Assembly: GCA_964575845.1 (NCBI GenBank)
Contig: CAZNSX010000008.1
Coordinates: 62,001 to 126,000 of the forward strand
DNA length: 64,000 bases
Reading direction: 5' to 3'
Source of the DNA: CAZNSX01 sp964575845
GTDB lineage: Bacteria > UBA8248 > CAZNSX01
Each line of letters starts with the position of its first letter. The stretch's first letter is position 1. Under the pieces are notes generated by a model. The model saw only the letters and a program-made list of their open reading frames with translations, did no database searches and had not been told where the DNA came from. A program made the translations under genes and the position numbers. This document shows, one piece after another, positions 35,601 to 41,660 of this stretch.

Positions 35601-35755
35601 GCCTGGGCTCTGCGGTCGTGGGGGGGCTTCTCGCCTCTACGATTTTCACGCTGATCCTGGTACCCATCGTATTTACACTCTGGATGGACATGACGGCGGG
35701 CCTGAGACATCTTCTGGGAAGGCCCGAGCCCGAAAGCATAAAGGGAGAGCTATAG
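32621..35755 (+). CDS. RND-family efflux pump (AcrB/HAE1-like)
   Basis: A 1044-residue proton-driven exporter with the start MKLVEFCLKNPVTVTVGIIL. The usual two-fold pattern of one helix, a large periplasmic loop and a helix bundle is seen. TM4 reads AVGMVVDNSVVVLENIFRHR, with one aspartate of the proton relay kept and asparagine in place of the second, common in this branch. The second half has ITGQARDLDRTWDAV and LVGIVVNNAILLVHQALN. It starts with TTG 16 bases after the adaptor stop, so weak initiation may set the ratio of the two. Substrates cannot be read. Confidence 0.92.
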   Translation: MKLVEFCLKNPVTVTVGIILALLFGGIALFRIPLQMTPTVDRPEITVETAYPGASPREVEEEIVDRQEEQLNAVENLLEMTSTSFDGRASVVLRFDWGTNKDIARLDVSEKLNLVKDIPEDAEEPVIRAVNSDEERPVAWLILHTGRDINEVRPEAEDVIKPHLERVNGVGNVLMFGGQEREVRVTLDQRALAARDISISQVRDALIRENSNIKGGKIDEGKRRHVVRTVGQFRTLGEMESTIVAQQDGRPVYLRDVAQVSFDYKDLEFFARQKGAPTIGFGVLRKTGANVVEVMKGVKRELDYLNNKLYRGKDIYLELVYDETVYIEESVNQVVKNLLFGVGLAFLILILFLRSPRSAVMISLAMPISIVTTFVFLDFLGRSLNIISLAGLAFAVGMVVDNSVVVLENIFRHREMGKGPFRAALDATQEVWGAVLAASLTTMAVFVPIIFVKEEAGQLFRDIAITIAVAIFISLVVALTVLPMLSARFLRVRAKEGEGRRRVGPLDILLFTWVGWLISWLILGANGWLARGVTRRLAVGALIVGASLWLAFKFAPPMDYLPAGNRNFVLCLVKSPPGFNLQQNELIVRELEERFSRIKEIERLFSLVRPGTPFIGAMASEEYSDIRSMQRLTEEMRKASSGIPGTPVFVSQVALFQRRGFIGGVNVEVDVKGDSLTEIERIASAIEGEVNALPGVNFVNSSFELGNPELQVQVDREKAADLNLSVAEVGYIVETLINGTKAGSFRENGKELDITLRGEKQEFDRTQDLEGIVLHSPLDRTVFLSDIAQVRGTTGPTQIQHTDRDRSIELTVNLRGEVPMEEAVDMIDRRVVQPLRQGLPLGYSIEITGQARDLDRTWDAVKWSFLLAVVISYLLMCSLFESFTYPFIIMFSVPMAATGGIMAVKLANSFQPLVKMDVITMLGFVILVGIVVNNAILLVHQALNHMREGSHYRAAILDSCRVRIRPIFMSTISSIFGMLPLVLSSGSGSELYRGLGSAVVGGLLASTIFTLILVPIVFTLWMDMTAGLRHLLGRPEPESIKGEL

Positions 35756-36145
35756 ATGATAAGACTTCACCGCTTCCACCACGTCTCCTTCATGGTCTCT
35801 GACCTCGAGGCCTCGAAGGACTTCTACGGCAGGGTCCTGGGTCTCAAAGAAATCTCCAGGCCCGACTTCGGCTTTCCAGGAGCCTGGTACCAGCTGGGGG
35901 ACATTCAGCTCCACCTCATCTCCGGCCGCGTGCCCCACACCCCCGATGAAGCTCCTGGCCCGCGGGATGAGCATGTGGCCTTCGCCATAGATGATTATGA
36001 GGGGACCATTAAGAGACTCAAGGAAGAGGGGATACCCCACTTGGAGCAGTTCATCCCGGCGCTTGGCTTCAGGCAGGTCTTCGCCCGCGACCCCAACGGC
36101 AACATGGTGGAATTCATAGACCTAGGGGGAGAGGCCAGGGGCTGA
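35756..36145 (+). CDS. VOC-superfamily (glyoxalase/dioxygenase fold) protein
   Basis: A 129-residue single-domain VOC protein starting directly after the pump stop. The metal-site pattern is visible: HHVSFMVSDLEASKDFYGRV supplies the first histidine, DEHVAFAIDDYE the second, and DPNGNMVEFIDLG the final glutamate. Such proteins are glyoxalases, dioxygenases or antibiotic-resistance enzymes. Co-transcription with an efflux pump favours detoxification, but this is only inference. Confidence 0.87.
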   Translation: MIRLHRFHHVSFMVSDLEASKDFYGRVLGLKEISRPDFGFPGAWYQLGDIQLHLISGRVPHTPDEAPGPRDEHVAFAIDDYEGTIKRLKEEGIPHLEQFIPALGFRQVFARDPNGNMVEFIDLGGEARG

Positions 36146-36176
36146 GAAGCAGGGCGGGTAGCAAGAGAAGGCAAAA

Positions 36177-36213
36177 GAAAGGCCGCCTCCGGGATGGGGG
36201 TGGCTTTCTTTTG
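36177..36213 (+). terminator. rho-independent terminator of the RND operon
   Basis: GAAAG(G)CCGCC pairs with GGTGGCTTTC (ten pairs, one bulged G and one GU), loop of about ten bases, followed by TTTT. It closes the operon and marks the left edge of the AT-rich island. Confidence 0.75.
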
Positions 36214-36373
36214 TCGGAGTGGATATTTTTCTTACTACCTAATCTGTAAAAGTTAAGTTCTTCCCCTACAGTTTCGTGGGTTGAAAAGTGGTAGTCAGTC
36301 TCCTCTTCGACCCCCCTATGCTCGCACCAAATTGACGGGGTAACCCCGAAATAGGATTTTTGGATATTAATTG

Positions 36374-36403
36374 TTGACATTTACAGGAATACGTGAATAT
36401 AGT
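36374..36403 (+). promoter_or_regulatory. promoter of the HTH/Qat-like operon
   Basis: TTGACA (36374-36379), 18-base spacer, TATAGT (36398-36403). Both boxes match consensus well. The ATG of the regulator lies about 38 bases after the -10. Confidence 0.65.
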
Positions 36404-36411
36404 TGACTATA
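36398..36411 (+). promoter_or_regulatory. palindromic operator overlapping the -10 box
   Basis: TATAGT-TG-ACTATA is a perfect 6+2+6 inverted repeat that covers the -10 element and the bases after it. A protein bound here would block RNA polymerase. The small HTH protein encoded just downstream is the obvious candidate autorepressor. Confidence 0.5.
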
Positions 36412-36441
36412 CTTATTTCTCAGTCATTACGGAGCGGAATC

Positions 36442-36642
36442 ATGCCCCCACCAGAAGACCGGATTTACACAGCAGAAGCGGCAAAAAAGGCAGGTATCAG
36501 CAAGGCAACCCTCTTGAGATGGCTGAAGGACGGAAAAATTCCAGAGGTCGCAAGGGACGTCCGAGGCTGGAGAGTGTTTACTGAAAAGGAAGTGGAAAAC
36601 ATCAGGGAATATGCAAACAAGATAATCCCGCCAGATTCATGA
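36442..36642 (+). CDS. small MerR/excisionase-type HTH protein
   Basis: A 66-residue DNA-binding protein. I start at the ATG at 36442, seven bases after GGAG, giving MPPPEDRIYTAEAAKKAGIS. The pattern YTAEAAKKAGISKATLLRWL is a winged helix-turn-helix of the MerR/excisionase (HTH_17) class. It is followed by RGWRVFTEKEVENIREYA, the usual wing and linker helix. It ends 76 bases before the next gene and shares its strand. Roles as local repressor or as a relic excisionase are both possible; the palindrome at its promoter favours the repressor. Confidence 0.8.
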   Translation: MPPPEDRIYTAEAAKKAGISKATLLRWLKDGKIPEVARDVRGWRVFTEKEVENIREYANKIIPPDS

Positions 36643-36718
36643 TGCCTGTCTGTTAGATTCTGGGGGCCGCAAAAACAGATGAGTGGCCACCATCATCTCG
36701 CAAGAGGAGGAACAGAGA

Positions 36719-37510
36719 ATGGGTCACGTAAGAGTGGGGAGATTACCAAAGATTAGAGGCTGGAAACAGGTTATAGCCCTTCTTGACTCTGGCGATTCTT
36801 CCTCATCTGACGTTGCTGCAGCGACTGCAAAAGCGGCTAAAGACTTCATAAGCCAAAAAAGCACTGATCCTTCGTTAGTCTTCTCATATTGGCTTCTCAC
36901 ACAAATCACTGCCAGAGCAAAAAGCGACAATTTCATAGAGGAAATCAAAGAAATCGGGCTCGATATGAGCAAGGTTGAGAGCGCACTTGACTTCCTGGGA
37001 AGTGTCGCAAGTTTTACGCGCTCAGAAATCAAGCAACGGGGTGAGACATTCCCGCTTTCAGAGTTCACCCAATTATCGCTTCGCGAGGTGCTTACCGAGA
37101 CGATTGGACAACAATCTCAGTCACTGTTCGGAACGACACAGAAGGACGTCATATTAGCCTGCCAGAGATATTCAAGGCCGAATCAGTTCGCAAAGCTATC
37201 CCGCCTGTATTTTTCCAAGGTTCTAAACCGCTGCATGCAGTTTTTCGTCAGCAAAGAGTCACCAAACAATATTGGCGAAGGCAAGAAATTCAAGGACATT
37301 TCAGACCTCTCAGACTTCAATGCTGCTCTTGAGGCATATTGCTATCAAAGCGCAAAAATCGTCGAGGATTTTGCCGGGGGCTGGTATTCCAAGAGAAACT
37401 GGCAGGGCGAAATCTCCGAGCAGGACGCCAAAGGATTTGTCGCTGTGGCAATGGAGAAATTAAGGGCAGAGATAGCCCGCGAGGGACAGACTGCGGGGGC
37501 GGGGAAATGA
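36719..37510 (+). CDS. QatB-like partner of the QueC-like protein (family not recognised)
   Basis: A 263-residue, largely helical protein. Two starts are possible. The ATG at 36719 has a perfect AGGAGG eight bases before it and gives MGHVRVGRLPKIRGWKQVIA. A GTG at 36683 would add 12 residues but lacks a good site. With the chosen start, Met would be removed and glycine become the N-terminus. There is no signal peptide or membrane segment. A serine-rich stretch follows near residue 25, and the C-terminal part has several helices (SDFNAALEAYCYQSAKIVED). It overlaps the QueC-like gene as ATGA, so the two are made together. Known QatB proteins also begin Met-Gly and precede qatC. Homology to QatB is inferred from place, size and N-terminus, not from a full alignment. 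Confidence 0.6.
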   Translation: MGHVRVGRLPKIRGWKQVIALLDSGDSSSSDVAAATAKAAKDFISQKSTDPSLVFSYWLLTQITARAKSDNFIEEIKEIGLDMSKVESALDFLGSVASFTRSEIKQRGETFPLSEFTQLSLREVLTETIGQQSQSLFGTTQKDVILACQRYSRPNQFAKLSRLYFSKVLNRCMQFFVSKESPNNIGEGKKFKDISDLSDFNAALEAYCYQSAKIVEDFAGGWYSKRNWQGEISEQDAKGFVAVAMEKLRAEIAREGQTAGAGK

Positions 37511-39375
37511 AAAACACTCTCGTGCTATGCAATCATGGCGAGAGCAAAGCTGCGCCGCAAAGCACGCCTTTTGATGCTTCACTCAGCATCAATCCTACGC
37601 CTCCTGACCAGAATCTGAAGCTGCACGTTGACAATATAAGCCACCATATTCTAAAGGACGTGAACTCTCTTGCGCATGACCTGCTGGAAATAGCTTCATT
37701 CACGTACTATGCGGATTGCTCCATAAAGCGGGGTGAAGAAGCCAATGTTTATGCAGATAAATGGCAAAGAAGATTCGAGCTTGTAGTTCCGGTAAGCAAT
37801 CCCGCGAGGTGGAACAATCCTGAAGTCAAGGACCTGCTAACCGAAACCCTGGAGTTCTTAACCGGGGATGAGTTTTCGTTCAATTTTACAGGCTGCGGCC
37901 CCAGGCCGAGGCAGCTATATTTGAATTTGGGCGATAGCCTCCCTGCTTACCCAGGCTCTGACTGCATATGCCTTTTCTCTGGAGGGATAGACTCGCTTGT
38001 GGGCAGTCTATTCCTGCTTAGGGAACAAAATGAGCGCCCGCTTCTCGTAAGCCATCGCAGCGTGCCTGTCATGGATGCGCGCCAGAAAAGCTTGGTCAAA
38101 CTTGTTCAAGACCGAAACCCGGAATGGCAGTTTCCTCATCTGAGCGTGTGGGTCAACCGGATGGGCAATCGAGCTGTTGAAAATACGCAAAGAAGCAGGT
38201 CATTCCTCTATCTGTCAATAGCCAGCGCTGTCGCGTTTCAGCTCGGCATGGAAAAAATCTACATCTGCGAAAACGGAGTAGTAAGCCTTAATATCCCCAT
38301 ATCCGGACAGACTGTCGGCACATTACTTACAAGAACGACTCATCCGAAGTTCTTGGCTTTGTTCAATGAATTCATAAAGAGATTGTTTGAAACAGATTTC
38401 TCGGTTGAGAATCCTTTTATTTTCTCAACAAAGACCCAACTGCTTGACATGCTCATGAGGTGGAATCAAGGCGAGCTTTTGCAGGCTACGGTTTCATGCT
38501 CCTACACGCAGGGAAAAACAAAGATGCAGCCCCAGTGCGGCACATGCTCGCAGTGCATTGGCCGCCGGTTCTCGGTAGTGGCTGCGGGTCTGGAAGAGCA
38601 CGACAAGCCTAAATACTACGAAAAAGACGTATTCTTGCATTCTCTTGAAGAGGGCAGAGAGACCGCGTTTGCAGAAGCGTATGTTCGGACAGCATTCGAA
38701 ATAAACGAGATGGATGATGTCCAGTTTTTCAGCAGGTATCCAGAGCTTGAGGAGGCTGTTCACTTCTTAGGCATTCCCCCGGATGATTGCGGTCAAAAGC
38801 TGTATGACCTGTTTCAGCGTCATGCGACCGAGGTCGTCAGAGGCGCAACAGGCAAATGCAACGAGCACCAAAAGGAGCTCTTGGCAGGGAAACTACCTGA
38901 CAACTGCCTTATTTCCATGCTTGCGCACCGGCGTCATCTATTGAATCCCCTTGAAGTGTACGCTGATAAATTAGCAAGAATCCTTGGGGCTGGCCTCAGG
39001 ATTGATTTTCAGACAGAAAAACCGAAAACAGAGCCCCGCCTCCAGGAATCTGCTCAGGCAGCCCTGGCAGCTGCGGACGAGCGGCTGCGCCGGGAAAGCC
39101 CGATGCTTTCTTACTCGGTGGTCAGCACAAAGCCTGATTTCGCGGATACGAATGATTATAACCGTCTGCTTTTCATAGAGCTTAAGCTTGTGACCAACAG
39201 GCCGAAGCTTAACAAGATAATCACTGAGATCACGAGCCGAATCACCATCTATCGCAACCAGGGAGCGTTTGTGCTGTTCGTGGTTTATGACAATGATGAC
39301 TTCATTGTTAATGACGAGGAGTTCATCAGGGATTTGGAGAAGCACGATAAGATAAGAGTTATCGCGGTTAGATGA
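37507..39375 (+). CDS. QueC-like (QatC/Cap9-type) protein fused to a PD-(D/E)XK-like nuclease domain
   Basis: A 622-residue protein starting at the ATG in the ATGA overlap at 37507; a longer open frame upstream lies inside the partner gene. Residues 1-150 form an N-terminal domain typical of QatC (DLLEIASFTYYADCSIKRG). The ATP PP-loop is FSGGIDS, with S158-S163. The zinc site is C331, C344, C347, C350 (QCGTCSQC), as in QueC, the preQ0 synthase. A helical linker (about 375-530) leads to an added C-terminal domain. There P543-D544, E558 and K560 (LLFIELKL) match the PD-(D/E)XK nuclease core, followed by a helix and the strand AFVLFVVYDND. No queuosine genes are nearby, so a role in defence rather than tRNA modification is likely. 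Base composition is AT-rich relative to the flanks. Confidence 0.8.
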   Translation: MKNTLVLCNHGESKAAPQSTPFDASLSINPTPPDQNLKLHVDNISHHILKDVNSLAHDLLEIASFTYYADCSIKRGEEANVYADKWQRRFELVVPVSNPARWNNPEVKDLLTETLEFLTGDEFSFNFTGCGPRPRQLYLNLGDSLPAYPGSDCICLFSGGIDSLVGSLFLLREQNERPLLVSHRSVPVMDARQKSLVKLVQDRNPEWQFPHLSVWVNRMGNRAVENTQRSRSFLYLSIASAVAFQLGMEKIYICENGVVSLNIPISGQTVGTLLTRTTHPKFLALFNEFIKRLFETDFSVENPFIFSTKTQLLDMLMRWNQGELLQATVSCSYTQGKTKMQPQCGTCSQCIGRRFSVVAAGLEEHDKPKYYEKDVFLHSLEEGRETAFAEAYVRTAFEINEMDDVQFFSRYPELEEAVHFLGIPPDDCGQKLYDLFQRHATEVVRGATGKCNEHQKELLAGKLPDNCLISMLAHRRHLLNPLEVYADKLARILGAGLRIDFQTEKPKTEPRLQESAQAALAAADERLRRESPMLSYSVVSTKPDFADTNDYNRLLFIELKLVTNRPKLNKIITEITSRITIYRNQGAFVLFVVYDNDDFIVNDEEFIRDLEKHDKIRVIAVR

Positions 39376-39489
39376 TGTGGGGGTTTTGTTATACAGAACG
39401 AAGCCTCTAACTATTCAGAATTTCTTGGCAAATCCAAGGCTCAGAGGTAGCTTGGCTGAACCCAGTTTTTCTAAGAACGGGAGCATCAA

Positions 39490-39696
39490 ATGAGAGACAC
39501 TGTCATTGAAAACCCTATCATCAATTCCCCCTACGAAGAACCCAAGCGGCACTTTCGGTTCCCCGAGGACGGCATCACAAACGAAATAATCGAGGAGCGC
39601 CGGGTAAGCTCATATTTCGTCCCAATCCCAAGACCCAAGAAAAGCCGGATAGGTCACGGCTGCGCCGTGGCCTCCTGTTGGGTAATTTCGGGTTAA
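39490..39696 (+). pseudogene. 5' fragment of a restriction endonuclease/helicase (BPTD_3080-like)
   Basis: The 68-codon ORF starts MRDTVIENPIINSPYEEPKR and continues with FRFPEDGITNEIIEERRVSS and YFVPIPRPKK. That is the well-conserved beginning of large type III-like restriction subunits (DEAD-box helicase plus nuclease, about 900-1000 residues). After codon 51 the similarity stops and the frame ends at 39696, so about 95 percent of the gene is lost. GGGAG precedes the ATG. It marks the island as a former defence locus. Confidence 0.6.
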
Positions 39697-39723
39697 ACCT
39701 GCGCTTTGACCTACCCATTCCCA

Positions 39724-39870
39724 TTAAAATAAATCAACTCTGTCTATATCAAATACCGGCTCCTTGCCGAGGTGATAACTTTCATAGCTTGAATACTTCC
39801 ATCCCCCTGGCATCCGGCAGAACCTTCTTGCCACGGGGTTGCGGGCTTTCCTGTCACAATCGAGTCGCAT
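39724..39870 (-). mobile_element. remnant of a Y1-type (REP-associated/IS200-like) transposase
   Basis: On the minus strand the C-terminal signature of REP-associated tyrosine transposases is readable: RNPVARRFCRMPGGWKYSSY followed by ESYHLGKEPVFDID. The usual DYIHxNPV start of the motif is damaged and the catalytic N-terminal part is absent, so this is a dead fragment. It lies at the right end of the AT-rich island. Confidence 0.5.
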
Positions 39871-39958
39871 CAATATCAATTCAGGGATGGGAAATCTCGC
39901 ATAAAATATAGATGGAAGGAAATTTTGTGTCAAACAATCAAGTTTATCTTGTCTTAGG

Positions 39959-41329
39959 TCAGTCGATGGAAGCGGGCATGATATCCGCCACCAGGTGGCG
40001 GGCGTGGCGGCTCGCCCGGCCGGGGCAGTACTCAGAGGTGGGGCTTTCCACCTTGCTCAGCCCCCGCGGGAGCATGCGCTTGGCGTTAGGGAGGAAGGCG
40101 ACCCTCGCATCATCTCCATGGCGGGCCAGGGCCCAGTCGAGGGCTTCTTTGACCGAGGTCGTCGCCCTGAGCTTGAGCCTCTCAAGCGGAGCCAGGTTCT
40201 CCTCCCCTGTCACCACCAGGCACCCCTTGCGGGATAGCACTTCGAGGATCGGGAACCAGAGGCAGCTGTGCCAGAGCTCCTGCTTCCTGTAGTAAACATC
40301 CAGGTAGTATTTGGCCAGGTTTTCCCGGGTGGGCGGCATGTAGTCCGCGGCATAGGCGAAGTGGGCGAGACCGCCCGGGCTCGGCGAAGCCAGGATGATC
40401 GTCCCCCCGTCGCGGACTACATGGTCGAGATTGGCGATTGACCAGCAGGCATGGGCAAAGAAGGTGTCCCCGGGGAGGCTTCCCGTGATGCCTATGTCAG
40501 CGGGGCCGCCGGGGATGGCCTCCTTATCGAAGGTGTAGTAGTCATTGTAGAGGCTGAGGGTCTCCCGGTGGGCCTGGCAGAAATGACCCGCCCTGACGGC
40601 AACGATCCTGTCCTGTGGGTCGAGGATGACGTTTACGACCATCGTGAGCCCCGCCATCTCGGCGGCCTCGTCGATATCCACCCGCATCCGGTTATCGGGA
40701 GGGAGGTGGCCGAGGCCCGAGCTCCGGGAGGTGGAGAGGCGGTGGTTCCACTCGATGGTCTCATAAGAGGCTACCCCTGGGAGCACTATCTTACCCCCTC
40801 CGGTATATCCCCAGAGGCTCGCCTGAGTGAGGCCCACCCCCACTGAAAGGTCAGCATCGAGAAAGCGACGGTTGAGGAAGAGGGGGGTTCCCAGGTCCGT
40901 CACCCCCAGGAATTCAAATTCCCAGGTGTTCCTTGCCTGATTCTGATGGATGGGGACCCCGCTCCTGAGTATCTCTCCCCCCAACTTTAGCTCGAGCTCC
41001 CCTTCTGTCATGGGCCTGAGGCAACCCGCGGCTATGATTATCTCCGCTTTGGCCCCGGCCTCCTTGACCATCGTAAGTGCCGGGGGCAGGATCTCATAAG
41101 CCGGAGTGGCCCGTGCGAAGTTATCCACGAGGAAGGCGACCCGCCTGCCACGGCCCAGAAGCTCCCTGAATGGGGGCGTCCCTATGGGCTCCTCCAGCGC
41201 CCGCTCCACCTCGGCCTCGGGGTTAGGGAAGGGAGGAGGAGTCCTGGGCTCCGCCGTGAAGACAAGATTCCTCTCAGGAATTTCGAGCCGAAGGACTTCC
41301 TTACCGTAAGGCACCCTGAGCTCCGGCAC
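39959..41329 (-). CDS. LarA-family (nickel-pincer) protein with altered active site
   Basis: A 456-residue member of the LarA/DUF2088 family. It starts at GTG 41329 behind AGGGG, 13 bases after the MoaD-like stop. Aligned to Lactobacillus LarA with a constant offset of four, K180 corresponds to the pincer-bearing K184 (YTGGGKIVLPGV) and H196 to the nickel ligand H200 (TIEWNHRL). The two catalytic racemase histidines are gone: H108 becomes L104 (AAGCLRPMTEGE) and H174 becomes A170 (GLTQASLWGY). It can perhaps hold the cofactor but should not racemise lactate by the known mechanism. The operon with AOR and MoaD suggests a 2-hydroxyacid or aldehyde pathway. LarB, LarC and LarE are not in the window. 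Confidence 0.82.
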   Translation of the reverse strand: MPELRVPYGKEVLRLEIPERNLVFTAEPRTPPPFPNPEAEVERALEEPIGTPPFRELLGRGRRVAFLVDNFARATPAYEILPPALTMVKEAGAKAEIIIAAGCLRPMTEGELELKLGGEILRSGVPIHQNQARNTWEFEFLGVTDLGTPLFLNRRFLDADLSVGVGLTQASLWGYTGGGKIVLPGVASYETIEWNHRLSTSRSSGLGHLPPDNRMRVDIDEAAEMAGLTMVVNVILDPQDRIVAVRAGHFCQAHRETLSLYNDYYTFDKEAIPGGPADIGITGSLPGDTFFAHACWSIANLDHVVRDGGTIILASPSPGGLAHFAYAADYMPPTRENLAKYYLDVYYRKQELWHSCLWFPILEVLSRKGCLVVTGEENLAPLERLKLRATTSVKEALDWALARHGDDARVAFLPNAKRMLPRGLSKVESPTSEYCPGRASRHARHLVADIMPASID

Positions 41330-41342
41330 TGCCTCTCCCCTC

Positions 41343-41660
41343 CTACCCCCTGGTGCCGCCCGCAATATTCAGCACAAAGGCCAGGTGATCACCGGGTTTT
41401 ATCTTTTTCTCAAGGGCACCCGGCTGATTCAGGGGCATTTGACAGCCGTTCAAGAAGACAGCCCAGCCGGGAATGACCTCTCCCCTCTCGTCCATGAGAT
41501 TTCGCCTGAAGGCGGGACCGAAGTGCTCGGAGAGCCGCTCCAGAAGCCCCCTGAGAGGAAGCTCCCCCTCAAGAGGAAAGCTCGCCTCCCCGGCGCCCGC
41601 CGCCTCCCTGAGTGGCGGGTATAGCTCCAGGGTCACGGCTTCTCCCTTTTTGGCCCTCAA
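41343..41660 (-). CDS. MoaD/ThiS-like sulfur carrier
   Basis: A 105-residue ubiquitin-fold protein. It has the beta-grasp pattern VTLELYPPLREAAGAGEASF, PGWAVFLNGCQMP and KIKPGDHLAFVLNIAGG. The di-glycine that carries thiocarboxylate in MoaD is present, but three more residues (TRG) follow it, so activation may need trimming or the protein may act otherwise. It begins with TTG in a TTGA overlap with the AOR stop, a common arrangement of AOR and MoaD genes serving the tungsten or molybdenum pterin cofactor. Confidence 0.87.
   Translation of the reverse strand: MRAKKGEAVTLELYPPLREAAGAGEASFPLEGELPLRGLLERLSEHFGPAFRRNLMDERGEVIPGWAVFLNGCQMPLNQPGALEKKIKPGDHLAFVLNIAGGTRG

Larger units (their letters stand above)
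36214..36441. other. AT-rich leader of the island with promoter
   Basis: No gene is recognised between the terminator and the HTH gene. A small GC hairpin (CGGGG-TAA-CCCCG, 36336-36348) and the promoter and operator below are the only structures seen. The base composition changes sharply here. Confidence 0.5.

Noticed and set aside
36683..37510. Longer version of the QatB-like protein from the GTG at 36683
   Set aside because: The GTG has no good ribosome site, while the ATG at 36719 has a perfect AGGAGG at ideal distance.
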